From Lachnospiraceae bacterium (GTDB taxonomy: Bacteria; Bacillota; Clostridia; Lachnospirales; Lachnospiraceae), in contig JAGCCY010000301.1 of the NCBI GenBank assembly GCA_017651385.1, positions 1 through 11,989 on the forward strand: 11,989 nucleotides of DNA. Direction: 5' to 3'. Below, piece after piece: positions 1-8,653 of the stretch (positions are counted from its first letter, which is position 1; every line of letters begins with the position of its first letter). Below the pieces are notes generated by a model. The model did not search any database and had not been told where the DNA came from. It worked only from the letters and a program-made list of their open reading frames with translations. Made by a program: the position numbers and the translations under genes.

Positions 1-1
1 G

Positions 2-376
2 TCTCTTAAAGAAAACATGGATACCTTTACAAAGGTCGGTTTTGAGATCGATGATTTCGGTGATAAAAGCTATGCGATAAGAGGTGTTCCGATCGAACTT
101 TACGGCAATACTCCCGAAGAAATGTTCAAACGCCTTTTATATGAACTTTATGAACACGAAAAGATAAACAATCCCAAGGTGGTCCTCGAAAAACTTGCAT
201 CCATGTCATGCAAAGCTGCCATAAAAGGCGGAATGAAGATAAGTTACGAGGAGATGAGCCTGCTCATGAAACAGCTTATGAGCTTAGACAATCCGTATCA
301 TTGTCCTCACGGAAGACCTGTCTTTATATTGATAACCAAAAACGAACTTGAAAAGAAATTTAAACGTATTGTCTGA
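2..376 (+). CDS. mutL: DNA mismatch repair protein MutL, C-terminal part (5' end outside window)
   Basis: The open frame enters from the left edge with no start, so only about 124 C-terminal residues are present. The ATG at 17 is internal, because the frame stays open upstream of it. Visible are the ACR-type motif (SCKAAIKGG, nt 206-232), the zinc-site motif CPHGRP (nt 302-319) and the terminal F-x-R motif (FKR). These are established parts of the metal-dependent nicking endonuclease site of the MutL C-terminal dimerisation domain. The DQHAxxE motif would lie upstream, outside the window. MutL couples MutS mismatch recognition to strand incision in bacteria lacking MutH. The stop codon TGA directly abuts the miaA ATG, so the two genes are very likely cotranscribed and translationally coupled. 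Confidence 0.95.
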   Translation, partial: SLKENMDTFTKVGFEIDDFGDKSYAIRGVPIELYGNTPEEMFKRLLYELYEHEKINNPKVVLEKLASMSCKAAIKGGMKISYEEMSLLMKQLMSLDNPYHCPHGRPVFILITKNELEKKFKRIV

Positions 377-1333
377 ATGGAACCTTTGATCATCATTTCC
401 GGCCCGACGGCCGCAGGAAAAACCGATATATCCGTAAAACTTGCAAAGAAAATAAACGGAGAGATAATCTCCGCCGATTCCATGCAGGTTTATAAAGGTA
501 TGGATATAGGCTCCGCAAAGATAAGCGCTCAGGAAATGCAGGGAGTCAAGCATCATCTTATCGATATACTCGATCCCTTCGATGAATTCAACGCCGCATT
601 GTTTAAAGAATATGCGCTTGAAGCGATAAAGGATATCCGTTCAAGAGGTCATATACCCATTGTCGTGGGCGGCACCGGCTTTTATATCCAGGGTCTTTTA
701 TATGATGTGGATTTTGATAAAAGCCGGGGTGATATCCCGAAGATCAGGGAAAAGCTTGAGGAAGACCTTAAAACACACGGAAATCTTTATCTGTACGAAA
801 GACTTAAGGCCGTCGATCCGGAAAGTGCGGAGATAATACATTCAAACAATGTAAAAAGAATGATCCGTGCTCTTGAATTCTACGAAGAGACCGGTGAAAA
901 GTTAAGTGCTCACAACGATAAGATGCACCAGAACATTTCCCCTTACAATTTTGCTTATTTTGTGTTAACGTTTGACAGGCAGAAATTATATGAAAGAATT
1001 GACGCGCGTGTCGATAAAATGATAAATGACGGCCTTGTCAGTGAAGTAAAAGCCCTTAAAGACAAAGGACTGAGCCGGGCCAATACTTCAATGCTCGGCA
1101 TAGGATACAAGGAGATCCTCGATCATCTCGACGGAAAGTATTCCTTCGAAGAAGCTGTCGATATCATAAAAAAAGAGACAAGACATTTCGCCAAAAGACA
1201 GATGACCTGGTTCAGGCGCGAAAAAGAGGTCATATTTATCGATAAAGACGATTATGAGGATGACGAAGCGATCCTTGAATATATGCTTAATGTGTTAAAC
1301 GAAAGGAAGATAGTCTTATGGCCGAAAGCATAA
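377..1333 (+). CDS. miaA: tRNA dimethylallyltransferase MiaA
   Basis: MiaA transfers a dimethylallyl group from DMAPP to N6 of A37 in tRNAs that read UNN codons, the first step toward i6A/ms2i6A. The 318 residues match the usual family length. The P-loop-like GPTAAGKT is at residues 9-16, DSMQVY at 34-39 carries the conserved Asp34 (general base in the family), and GGTGFYIQG and QMTWFRR follow further on. The ATG comes immediately after the mutL TGA with no gap, so initiation probably depends on coupling; the preceding A-rich stretch gives only a weak Shine-Dalgarno. A mutL-miaA pair is common in Firmicutes. The 3' end overlaps the next gene by 16 bases. The protein looks intact and cytoplasmic. 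Confidence 0.97.
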   Translation: MEPLIIISGPTAAGKTDISVKLAKKINGEIISADSMQVYKGMDIGSAKISAQEMQGVKHHLIDILDPFDEFNAALFKEYALEAIKDIRSRGHIPIVVGGTGFYIQGLLYDVDFDKSRGDIPKIREKLEEDLKTHGNLYLYERLKAVDPESAEIIHSNNVKRMIRALEFYEETGEKLSAHNDKMHQNISPYNFAYFVLTFDRQKLYERIDARVDKMINDGLVSEVKALKDKGLSRANTSMLGIGYKEILDHLDGKYSFEEAVDIIKKETRHFAKRQMTWFRREKEVIFIDKDDYEDDEAILEYMLNVLNERKIVLWPKA

Positions 1334-2603
1334 ATCAGTTTTACAAAGAAGCGGGTATTGATGAAGATGTATACCTGTTGGGCGAAAAGATACTTTTTAA
1401 ACTTAAAGATAAATTTGCAAGGATCGATGAGATAAGCGAGATCAATCAGCTTAAAGTCTTATATGCTTTTAAGGAATGCAATGTAAGCGAAGCCTGCCTG
1501 AACGGTACCACCGGATACGGATACAACGATCTTGGCAGGGAAACTCTTGAAAAAGTGTACGCCAAAGTCTTTAAGACCGAAGATGCTTTAGTGCGTCCGC
1601 AGATAACATGCGGGACCCATGCGCTCGCACTTGCCCTTATGAGCAACCTGCGCCCGGGCGATGAACTTTTAAGCCCCGTAGGAAAACCGTACGATACCAT
1701 GGAAGAAGTGATCGGTATAAGGCCTTCCGTGGGGTCTTTAAAAGAATACGGCATTTCATACAGACAGGTCGATCTTCTCGAAAACGATGCGTTTGATTAC
1801 GAAGGCATCAGGAATGCGATAAACGAAAAAACAAAACTCGTGACCATCCAAAGATCAAAAGGCTACCAGACCAGGAAATCATTTTCCGTTGATGAGATCG
1901 CTCATCTTATAAGCTATATAAAGTCCGTAAAGCCCGAAGTTAAAGTCATGGTCGACAACTGTTACGGTGAATTCACCGAGGTCCACGAACCATCCGAATA
2001 CGGTGCCGATATGGTAGTCGGTTCTTTGATCAAAAATCCCGGAGGCGGGCTTGCTCCGATAGGCGGATACATCGCAGGCACAAAAGAATGTGTTGAAAAT
2101 GCCGCATACAGGCTTACAAGCCCGGGACTCGGAAGAGAAGTCGGAGCTTCCCTCAATGCTTTAAGAAGCTTGTATCAGGGCTTTTCCTTGCACCGACAGT
2201 AACCGCATCCGCTTTAAAAGGCGCTTTGTTTGCTGCGGGAATATACGAACTTTTAGGTTTTAAATGCGTCCCTTCCATGCATGAGACCAGACACGATATC
2301 ATTCAGGCCGTGACATTTGAAAATCCGGATATGCTCATCGCTTTTTGCGAAGGCATACAGTCCGCTTCACCGGTCGATGCATTTGTAAGACCCGAACCAT
2401 CAGATATGCCCGGATACGATTCAAAGGTCATAATGGCAGCGGGTACGTTTGTATCAGGCGCAAGTATAGAATTATCCGCAGACGGACCCTTAAGATCGCC
2501 CTATGCCGCATATTTTCAGGGCGGGATCACATGGCCGCACGTTAAATACGGCATATTGTCCACTGTTCAGCAGCTTAAAAATAAACACCTTATAACTGTT
2601 TAA
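1318..2603 (+). pseudogene. PLP-dependent methionine gamma-lyase / aluminium-resistance family protein (YnbB-like), frameshifted
   Basis: This is a fold-type I PLP enzyme of the Cys/Met-metabolism superfamily, often annotated as aluminium resistance protein; its true reaction is poorly established. The first part (1318-2202, 294 residues) holds GTHALALAL, the cofactor-binding Asp in VDNCYGEF (Asp213) and the likely Schiff-base lysine in SLIKNPGGG (Lys239). It then ends abruptly in an unrelated tail after YQG. The missing C-terminal domain continues in another frame from about 2184 to 2603 (LAPTVTASALKGALFAAGIY and onward). Restoring one base near 2182-2187 gives about 428 residues, the normal family length. 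The start overlaps miaA by 16 bases, and a miaA-ynbB neighbourhood is also known in Bacillus. The break is either a true mutation or a sequencing/assembly error; no canonical slippery site is seen. Confidence 0.85.
2179..2190 (+). other. One-base deletion site in the YnbB-like gene
   Basis: Frame 0 reads Gly-Phe-Ser-Leu-His-Arg-Gln-stop here. One added base (a C before, or a T within, the TTTT at 2182-2185) gives Gly-Leu/Phe-Phe-Leu-Ala-Pro-Thr, which is what the family has at this place. The short T run followed by CC is a plausible slip site for replication or sequencing. The two frames overlap without any intervening stop, so nothing else is damaged. Confidence 0.85.
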
Positions 2604-2607
2604 ATTA

Positions 2608-2636
2608 TTGATTTATTATGTTATCATAGATATCGA
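2608..2636 (+). promoter_or_regulatory. Possible weak promoter for the mreB operon
   Basis: The 68-base gap before mreB is AT-rich and is the only non-coding gap between the mutL group and the shape operon. TTGATT (2608-2613) and TATCGA (2631-2636) are 17 bases apart, but the -10 element matches the consensus at only three positions. No terminator hairpin is visible in this gap, so readthrough from the mutL-miaA group is also possible. Confidence 0.25.
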
Positions 2637-2661
2637 TTTTGAAAAGTTAAAAGTAATTCTC

Positions 2662-2666
2662 GGAGG
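2662..2666 (+). promoter_or_regulatory. Strong ribosome binding site of mreB
   Basis: GGAGG lies five bases before the ATG at 2672. It is the strongest Shine-Dalgarno of the shape operon and supports this start as the entry point of a new translational unit. Confidence 0.85.
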
Positions 2667-2671
2667 ACAAG

Positions 2672-3682
2672 ATGAACAGTCATTCATTTGGTATAGATCT
2701 CGGTACCAGCAACATAAAAATATACAATCGCCTTGATGACAGCATATTCATCGAGAAGAATATGATCGCCATCCAGAATAAAAGGAATATTTTTGCATAC
2801 GGCGATTCCGCATACGAAATGTACGAAAAGGCTCCAGGCAACATCCAGATCACATATCCGTTATCGAATGGTGTTATCGCCGATATCAAGAACATGGAAG
2901 TTCTTATCAAATTCTTTATGAACGATCTTATGAAGAGCAATGTTAAGCCTGCGGATTTCTATATCGCGGTTCCGACAGATATCACTGAAGTCGAAAAACG
3001 TGCTTTTTACGATCTTATAAAGGAATCCGAAGTTAAGGCAAGAAAGATCAGCGTTGTCGAAAAAGCTCTGGCAAACGGTCTCGGTATGGATATAGACGTT
3101 AAGAATTCTCAGGGTGTTCTTATCGTTGACGTAGGTTATAACACGACCGATATTTCCATCATTTCGCTTGGCGGTATCGTTATCTCAAGAATGATAAAGT
3201 GCGGCGGTCTTGTTTTTGATGAGACCATTAAAAACGTTATAAGAAATGAATTATGCCTTTACATCGGCGGAAAGACAGCCGAAAGCGTAAAGATGCAGCT
3301 TAGGGATCTTGAAGCTCAGAGACAGGATGCGGTCGTATACGGAAGAGACATCGTATCCGGCCTTCCCGTAGAAAGAAAGATCCCCACAAGAAGCATTGAC
3401 GAAGCATTGCTTGATAACTTCAATCTGATCGTCGATAACATAAAGATAGTTCTCGAGAGAACTCCTCCCGAACTTTCCGCAGATATATACAGACACGGTA
3501 TATATCTGACAGGCGGAGGAAGTCTGGTAAATCATCTTGCAGAGACGATAGAAATGGGCACCGGATTAAAAGTAAATCAGGCGGAAGATCCGCTTTCAAG
3601 CGTAGCCCAGGGCCTTTCAAAGGTAATTAACGACGACAATTATGCTTCCGTTGCATATTCCATAGAAGGAATGGGTAGATGA
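2672..3682 (+). CDS. mreB: Rod shape-determining protein MreB (divergent)
   Basis: This is a bacterial actin homologue that forms membrane-bound filaments and organises the RodA/PBP2 elongation machinery. It has 336 residues, close to the usual length. The phosphate-1 loop GIDLGTSNIKIY is at residues 7-18, IISLGGIVISR follows the phosphate-2 region, and the adenosine motif TGGG is at 280-283. The family assignment is firm from these and from the position directly before mreC. The phosphate-2 loop is unusual: canonical MreB has D-I-G-G-G-T-T, while this protein reads D153-V-G-Y-N-T-T. The preceding motif reads VEKALANGLG where most MreB proteins have EPMAAAIG. Nucleotide handling may therefore differ, although related clostridia also vary here. 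The stop overlaps the mreC start by four bases (ATGA). Confidence 0.92.
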   Translation: MNSHSFGIDLGTSNIKIYNRLDDSIFIEKNMIAIQNKRNIFAYGDSAYEMYEKAPGNIQITYPLSNGVIADIKNMEVLIKFFMNDLMKSNVKPADFYIAVPTDITEVEKRAFYDLIKESEVKARKISVVEKALANGLGMDIDVKNSQGVLIVDVGYNTTDISIISLGGIVISRMIKCGGLVFDETIKNVIRNELCLYIGGKTAESVKMQLRDLEAQRQDAVVYGRDIVSGLPVERKIPTRSIDEALLDNFNLIVDNIKIVLERTPPELSADIYRHGIYLTGGGSLVNHLAETIEMGTGLKVNQAEDPLSSVAQGLSKVINDDNYASVAYSIEGMGR

Positions 3683-4638
3683 GTCCTGTAATCAAGCCGA
3701 AAAAGGAGAAATTTACGCTTCCCAGTAAATATCTCCTTTTTATTTTGACGATCATATGCTGTGTCCTTATGGTCTTAACCTTTACATCGGACATTTTCAA
3801 CAAACCTCTCAACTATGTTGTGGGGTATATTATTGTACCCTATCAAAGGGGTATCTCATCGATAGGAGGCTATATCTCCGACAAAAATGATGCACTTGTC
3901 AATGTTTACGATCTTATAAACGAAAATCAGCAGTTGCGCGAAAAGATAGAACAGCTTGAAGACGAAAACACCCAGCTGCTTCAGGACAAATACGAATTAA
4001 ATACTTTAAGGGATCTTTACGAACTCGATAACACTTACGAAAATTACGAAAAGATAGGTGCGAGTGTAATATACAGGGATTCCGGCAACTGGTTTTCCTC
4101 GTTCATACTCGATAAAGGTTACAAATCCGGTATCACACCCGACATGAACGTTATCTGCGGAAACGGTCTTGTGGGCAAGATATCGGTTGTGGGACCGAAC
4201 TGGAGTAAAGTCACTTCGATCATTTCCGACAATTCCAATGTGAGTTCGACCGTATTAAAATCCCAGAATAACATCATCGTCTCCGGCAGTCTTGAAGACA
4301 TGAAGAACGGAGTTATCCTGTTTTCACAGCTCATCGATGATGAGGGCAAGGTTACGGAAGGAGATAAGGTCGTAACAAGCGACATAAGCGATAAATATCT
4401 GCCCGGTATTCTTATCGGATACATATCGACGGTCGATCCCGACCCGAACAACCTAACCAAATCGGGGACGCTCATTCCCGCAGTCGACTTTGAACATATC
4501 GAAGACGTTCTTATCATTACGCAGCTTAAACAGTATGTTGATGAAGAAGATGTAAATAACGGATACAATTCACTGACCTTCAGCGAAGATCTTTTAAATG
4601 AAGATGACACAACCGAGGGATCAACGGACACGCCTTAA
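3679..4638 (+). CDS. mreC: Rod shape-determining protein MreC
   Basis: MreC is a membrane-anchored extracytoplasmic scaffold that links MreB filaments to PBP2 and activates it. The 319 residues show a short basic N-terminus, one transmembrane helix (about 18-36), a heptad-rich coiled coil (about 70-116, with NENQQLREKIEQLEDENTQL), and the double beta-barrel domain including NGLVGKISVVGPNWSKV. An acidic, Thr-rich tail of about 30 residues follows. The ATG lies within the mreB stop (ATGA overlap), with AAGGA at 3666-3670 as the ribosome binding site. It ends in a TAATG overlap with mreD. The protein appears complete and ordinary for the family. Confidence 0.94.
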   Translation: MSPVIKPKKEKFTLPSKYLLFILTIICCVLMVLTFTSDIFNKPLNYVVGYIIVPYQRGISSIGGYISDKNDALVNVYDLINENQQLREKIEQLEDENTQLLQDKYELNTLRDLYELDNTYENYEKIGASVIYRDSGNWFSSFILDKGYKSGITPDMNVICGNGLVGKISVVGPNWSKVTSIISDNSNVSSTVLKSQNNIIVSGSLEDMKNGVILFSQLIDDEGKVTEGDKVVTSDISDKYLPGILIGYISTVDPDPNNLTKSGTLIPAVDFEHIEDVLIITQLKQYVDEEDVNNGYNSLTFSEDLLNEDDTTEGSTDTP

Positions 4639-5159
4639 TGAAAAGATTTATCATTACAGTATTTCTGCTCATAACATTATTCATATTGCAGGGCACATTG
4701 TTCAGGGCTCTTTCTTTTGCCGATACTGTACCGAATCTTCTGATCATATTTACGGTATCGGTAAGTTTGATGCGCGGAGATACCGCAGGAATGCTTGTGG
4801 GCTTTTTCTGCGGGCTGTTGGTCGATATCTTTACGGGACCCACGATCGGATTATATGCGCTCATTTATATGTATATCGGGTATTTTAACGGAGGGTTCAA
4901 CAAGATCTTCTTTCCCGAAGACATTAAGCTTCCGATGATCATGGTCATAGTAAGTGATATACTTTACGGATTTTTTGTGTATATCCTGTTATTCTTATTG
5001 CGGGGACGCACAGAGTTTTCGTTTTATTTTACAAAGGTCATATTCCCGGAAAGCATTTATACGATAATAGTTACGGTCATAATCTATCCGTTACTTTTGT
5101 CTATCAATAAATTACTTGAGAAAGATGAGATAAGAAAGGCAAGAAAATTTGTTTCATAA
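4638..5159 (+). CDS. mreD: Rod shape-determining protein MreD
   Basis: MreD is a small integral membrane protein of the MreBCD complex. The 173 residues are mostly hydrophobic, with about six predicted membrane helices (roughly 4-22, 31-45, 49-66, 68-85, 97-121, 134-157). The family signature region GFFCGLLVDIFTGPTIGLYA follows the second helix. The start shares one base with the mreC stop (TAATG), and the last 11 bases overlap the PBP2 gene. Assignment rests on the membrane profile, that signature and the fixed position between mreC and a class B PBP. Confidence 0.92.
   Translation: MKRFIITVFLLITLFILQGTLFRALSFADTVPNLLIIFTVSVSLMRGDTAGMLVGFFCGLLVDIFTGPTIGLYALIYMYIGYFNGGFNKIFFPEDIKLPMIMVIVSDILYGFFVYILLFLLRGRTEFSFYFTKVIFPESIYTIIVTVIIYPLLLSINKLLEKDEIRKARKFVS
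5135..5139 (+). promoter_or_regulatory. Ribosome binding site supporting the TTG start of PBP2
   Basis: AAAGG lies nine bases before the TTG at 5149, inside the mreD 3' end. There is no ATG in this frame before the membrane helix or for well over 100 codons after it, so TTG is the best start and includes the whole N-terminal anchor. Confidence 0.6.
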
Positions 5160-7971
5160 GTGGAAGGACTATATCTTAAGCTTAATCACATCAAGAGTCC
5201 TTTATCTTCTGATCGTTTTTGCCGTATTATGCGGAATACTTGTCAGAAGAGTCTTTATTTTACAGATAGTCAACGGTAAGGACTATCTTGACAGTTTTGA
5301 ATTAAAGACCAAAAAGGAAAGAACCATTGACGCCGCCAGAGGTAATATATACTACCGAAACGGCGTTCTTTTGGCATACAACAAACTCGCTTACTGCGTA
5401 AAGATAGAAGACGTTTACGAATCCGGCAAAGGCAAGAACGACAGGTTAAATGCAACCATCTTAAGGACCATAGCGATAATCGAAGAAAACAACGATAAGA
5501 TCACTTCGGATTTTAATATATATGTGGATGATTATAACCGTTATCAGTTTTCGGTAAGCGGCACAAAGCTTCAGCGTTTCAAGGCCGATATCTACGGCTG
5601 TGCATACATCGACAATATGACTTACGCGCAGTCGTCGTCAACTCCCGATGAGATCATGGAATATCTTACCGGTGAAGACAGATACAACATAGATACCAAA
5701 AAGCTTTCAAAGGATACGATACTTAAGCTTGTCTCAATAAGATATGCAATGAGTGCAAATACTTACCAGAAATATATCGCGACCACAATGGCCACAAACG
5801 TATCCGAGAAGACGGTCGCGGTCATAATGGAAAACGAAGATATCCTTGAAGGCGTTTCAATAGCAGAAGATACGATAAGGGTTTATCCAAACGGCGTCTA
5901 CACATCACAGATCATCGGATATACCGGAAAAGTTTCATCGGAAGAGCTTTCAGAACTTCAGAAGAAGGATCCCACATATTCAGCCAACGATATAGTGGGC
6001 AAGACCGGTATCGAAGCAAGCCAGGAGGATATCCTTCACGGTATAAAAGGCTCGGAAACGGTATATGTCGATACAATGGGTAAGGTCATATCATCCGAAG
6101 ATTATGTAGAGCCCAAAGCCGGAAGCAATCTGTATCTTACGATAGACAGCAAGCTTCAGGAGGATGTTTATCATATTCTTGAACAGAAGCTTGCCGGACT
6201 TTTACTTAAAAAGATCATAAACGCCAAGGAATATATACCGGGTGAGCATGCCACGAGTGCCGATATCCTTATTCCGATATATGATGTATATGTGGCTTTG
6301 TTTGACAATTCGGTTATCGATATTTCCCATCTGGATGCCGATGATGCCTCCGACAGCGAGAAAGCCGTATATTCGGAATTTCTGATAAAAAAGAAAGAGG
6401 TACTCGATAAACTCAATCTTGAACTTACCGAAACCCAGACTCCGTACAAAAAGTTAAAAACGGAGTGGAAGGTATACGAAAACTATGTCGAGGATATACT
6501 CCTTGCAAAAGGGATCCTTGACGACTCCCTTATAGACGATAAGGACAGCGTATATCAGGCCTGGGCGACCGACGAGACCATTTCGCTTGCCGAATACATA
6601 AAATATGCGATTTCAAGAAACTGGGTCAACACAACCATATTAAATCTTGAAAATCCTTATTCCGAATCGGAAGAGATATACGGAGTGATCCTAAACATCA
6701 TTAATTCGGAGCTTAACGAAGACGAAGCGTTTGACCGTATTTTGTATAAGTATATGGTAAAAGAAGACAGGATACGTTCAAAAACGATATGTCAGATACT
6801 TATCGATCAGGGAATAGTAACTCTTTCCGAAAGTGAGCTTTCCGCATGGAATAAAGGCAGGATCACCGCATTTACTTTTATAACCACAAGGATAGCCAAT
6901 CTTGAGATAACACCGGCACAGCTGGCTTTGGATCCTTATTCCGCATCGTGCGTGATCACGGATGTCAATAACGGTGATGTACTTGCTTTGGTATCGTATC
7001 CAAGCTACGACAATAATTATCTTGCAAACGGTGCCGACGCGGCATACCTTAAAAAAATAAATGCGGATCATTCGACTCCGCTCATCAATTATGCCACACA
7101 GCAGCGTACCGCTCCCGGATCGACCTTTAAAATGGTGAGTGCTACGGCGGGTCTTTTAGAAGGTGTCGTAACTCCGAATTCCCTTATAACATGCGTGGGT
7201 TCTTTTACCGAGATCACCGATACCCACAACTGCTGGATATACCCCGGAAGGCACGGTGCCATCAATTTAACGACGGCTATACAAAAATCCTGTAACTATT
7301 ATTTTTATACCGTAGGTTACAGACTGAGTATTGACGAAAACAACAAATACAATTCGGACCTTGGTATCGAAAAGCTTACAAAATATGCTTTAATGTACGG
7401 TCTGGGCGATAAGAGCGGTGTCGAGATAGAAGAATCCATGCCGCAGATCTCCACAAAATACTCGGTACCTTCGGCCATCGGACAGGGTACCAACAACTAT
7501 ACCACAGTCAGCCTTGCAAGATATGTGACGGCTGTCGCCAATTCGGGAACGGTATATAATCTTACTCTTCTCGACAGATCGACCGACAATGAGGGCAATC
7601 TCATAAAACAGTTTGATGCGGATATCTACAACACGATCGATATGGACGATTCTTATTGGAAGATCATTCATACTGGTATGAGAAGAGTGGTGGAGGACAG
7701 ATCCTATATGGCATCGCTTCCCATAAAGGTGGCGGGCAAGACCGGAACGGCCCAGCAAAGCCACGCAAGGCCCGACCACGGTCTGTTTGTATGCTATGCA
7801 CCTTACGATAACCCCGAGATAGCCATGGCAATAAGAATAGCCAACGGTTATTCTTCGGAATATTGTGTTGATACATCGAAAGATATAATAACGTATTACT
7901 TTGACATAGAAGATGACATTGTAACCGGTACGGCATCCGAAATAAGCGCCGTCGGTCACACCGGAGATTAA
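5149..7971 (+). CDS. mrdA: Penicillin-binding protein 2, class B transpeptidase with large insert
   Basis: PBP2 is the elongation-specific D,D-transpeptidase that cross-links glycan made by RodA, acting outside the membrane. A short cytoplasmic tail and one membrane anchor (about 16-36) are followed by the PBP dimer region (AARGNIYYRNG, then GKTGIEASQEDILHG). The transpeptidase domain carries STFK (nucleophile Ser658, Lys661), SCN (Ser714) and KTGT (Lys864). At 940 residues it is about 300 longer than typical PBP2. An extra block of about 250 residues, rich in acidic and helical sequence, sits at about 345-595 between LYLTIDSKLQ and ASCVITDVNNGDVLALVSYPSYD, which are adjacent in ordinary homologues. 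Long PBP2 forms are known in Lachnospiraceae. It overlaps mreD by 11 bases and uses a TTG start. Confidence 0.94.
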   Translation: MFHKWKDYILSLITSRVLYLLIVFAVLCGILVRRVFILQIVNGKDYLDSFELKTKKERTIDAARGNIYYRNGVLLAYNKLAYCVKIEDVYESGKGKNDRLNATILRTIAIIEENNDKITSDFNIYVDDYNRYQFSVSGTKLQRFKADIYGCAYIDNMTYAQSSSTPDEIMEYLTGEDRYNIDTKKLSKDTILKLVSIRYAMSANTYQKYIATTMATNVSEKTVAVIMENEDILEGVSIAEDTIRVYPNGVYTSQIIGYTGKVSSEELSELQKKDPTYSANDIVGKTGIEASQEDILHGIKGSETVYVDTMGKVISSEDYVEPKAGSNLYLTIDSKLQEDVYHILEQKLAGLLLKKIINAKEYIPGEHATSADILIPIYDVYVALFDNSVIDISHLDADDASDSEKAVYSEFLIKKKEVLDKLNLELTETQTPYKKLKTEWKVYENYVEDILLAKGILDDSLIDDKDSVYQAWATDETISLAEYIKYAISRNWVNTTILNLENPYSESEEIYGVILNIINSELNEDEAFDRILYKYMVKEDRIRSKTICQILIDQGIVTLSESELSAWNKGRITAFTFITTRIANLEITPAQLALDPYSASCVITDVNNGDVLALVSYPSYDNNYLANGADAAYLKKINADHSTPLINYATQQRTAPGSTFKMVSATAGLLEGVVTPNSLITCVGSFTEITDTHNCWIYPGRHGAINLTTAIQKSCNYYFYTVGYRLSIDENNKYNSDLGIEKLTKYALMYGLGDKSGVEIEESMPQISTKYSVPSAIGQGTNNYTTVSLARYVTAVANSGTVYNLTLLDRSTDNEGNLIKQFDADIYNTIDMDDSYWKIIHTGMRRVVEDRSYMASLPIKVAGKTGTAQQSHARPDHGLFVCYAPYDNPEIAMAIRIANGYSSEYCVDTSKDIITYYFDIEDDIVTGTASEISAVGHTGD

Positions 7972-7972
7972 T

Positions 7973-8653
7973 ATGAATTCATTGGTAACCATCAAAAGCA
8001 TTCCGAACGGGATAAAAGTTTTGCTCGATCCCGACTGCGATTTTTCTCTTATAATCGAAGAACTCGGAAAAAAGTTCAGAGATTCAAAGAACTTCTTTAA
8101 AGGCGGAAGGCTTTGCGTAACATTCAGCGGAAGGGTTTTAAGCGAAGTCGAAGAAAACACTTTAGTCGGAACAATGGAAACAAACGGCGAATTTACCGTC
8201 TTGTATCTTGTTTCTGAATCCGGCAACGAAGAAGACCGCATCACAAAGGCTCTTGCCGGTTCAAGGCTTAAAGATGATGATATAAACGGCTTCGGCGCAG
8301 TATACAGAGGAAGCGTGTTCAAAGGAGAGCATCTTCAGTTTTCAACCGGAGTCCTTATCCTCGGAGACGTAGAACCCGGTGCGTTGATAAAGGCTTCGGG
8401 AAACGTCATTATACTTGGCGGCCTTTACGGAAGTGTCAACATTGAATGCGAATCCGGTACTCCCGGCTTTGTATTTGCACTTGAATTAAGCCCGGAAAGG
8501 ATCAGGATATGCGATGCAAGATACTATTCGCCCGATAAGCCCAGGTGGTCGATAAAACCCAAATATCAGGGAAAGATCGCATATCTGTCAGAAGGTAAAG
8601 TGATCGCAAAAGAAGCAACGGCGCAGAATCTGAAGGAAATGCTAAAAGGTTAG
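7973..8653 (+). CDS. minC: Septum site-determining protein MinC (MinDE-less locus)
   Basis: MinC inhibits FtsZ polymerisation and normally acts with MinD at the membrane. The 226 residues show a weakly conserved N-terminal FtsZ-inhibiting domain (about 1-80) and a C-terminal beta-helix with the typical GDVEPGALIKASGNVIILG followed by GGLYGSVNIE. The MinD-contact motif RSGQ of well-studied MinC aligns here with FKGE (residues 116-119), so the key arginine and glutamine are missing. In related clostridia minC is followed by minD and minE; here rodA follows after seven bases. The ATG comes one base after the PBP2 stop, with GGAG at 7963-7966. Family assignment is good; whether it still controls division placement is open. 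Confidence 0.87.
   Translation: MNSLVTIKSIPNGIKVLLDPDCDFSLIIEELGKKFRDSKNFFKGGRLCVTFSGRVLSEVEENTLVGTMETNGEFTVLYLVSESGNEEDRITKALAGSRLKDDDINGFGAVYRGSVFKGEHLQFSTGVLILGDVEPGALIKASGNVIILGGLYGSVNIECESGTPGFVFALELSPERIRICDARYYSPDKPRWSIKPKYQGKIAYLSEGKVIAKEATAQNLKEMLKG

Noticed and set aside
2179..2202. Programmed -1 ribosomal frameshift as explanation for the two-frame PLP gene
   Set aside because: The site lacks a full X-XXY-YYZ heptamer and no convincing downstream stem was found; the family is not known for recoding.
2345..2545. Arg-rich 66-codon + strand frame inside the C-terminal part of the PLP gene
   Set aside because: It is an out-of-frame shadow of the family-matching sequence and has no recognisable domain.
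2604..2671. Terminator between the YnbB-like gene and mreB
   Set aside because: Only short palindromes around ATATCGAT are present, with no GC-rich stem followed by a T run.
4119..4631. A 170-codon - strand frame rich in serine, opposite mreC
   Set aside because: Composition is that of a reverse-strand shadow, and mreC is certain on the other strand.
7390..8322. A 310-codon open frame on the - strand across the end of PBP2 and the start of minC
   Set aside because: It lies opposite two well-supported genes, shows no recognisable domain, and its length is explained by the codon bias of the + strand genes.
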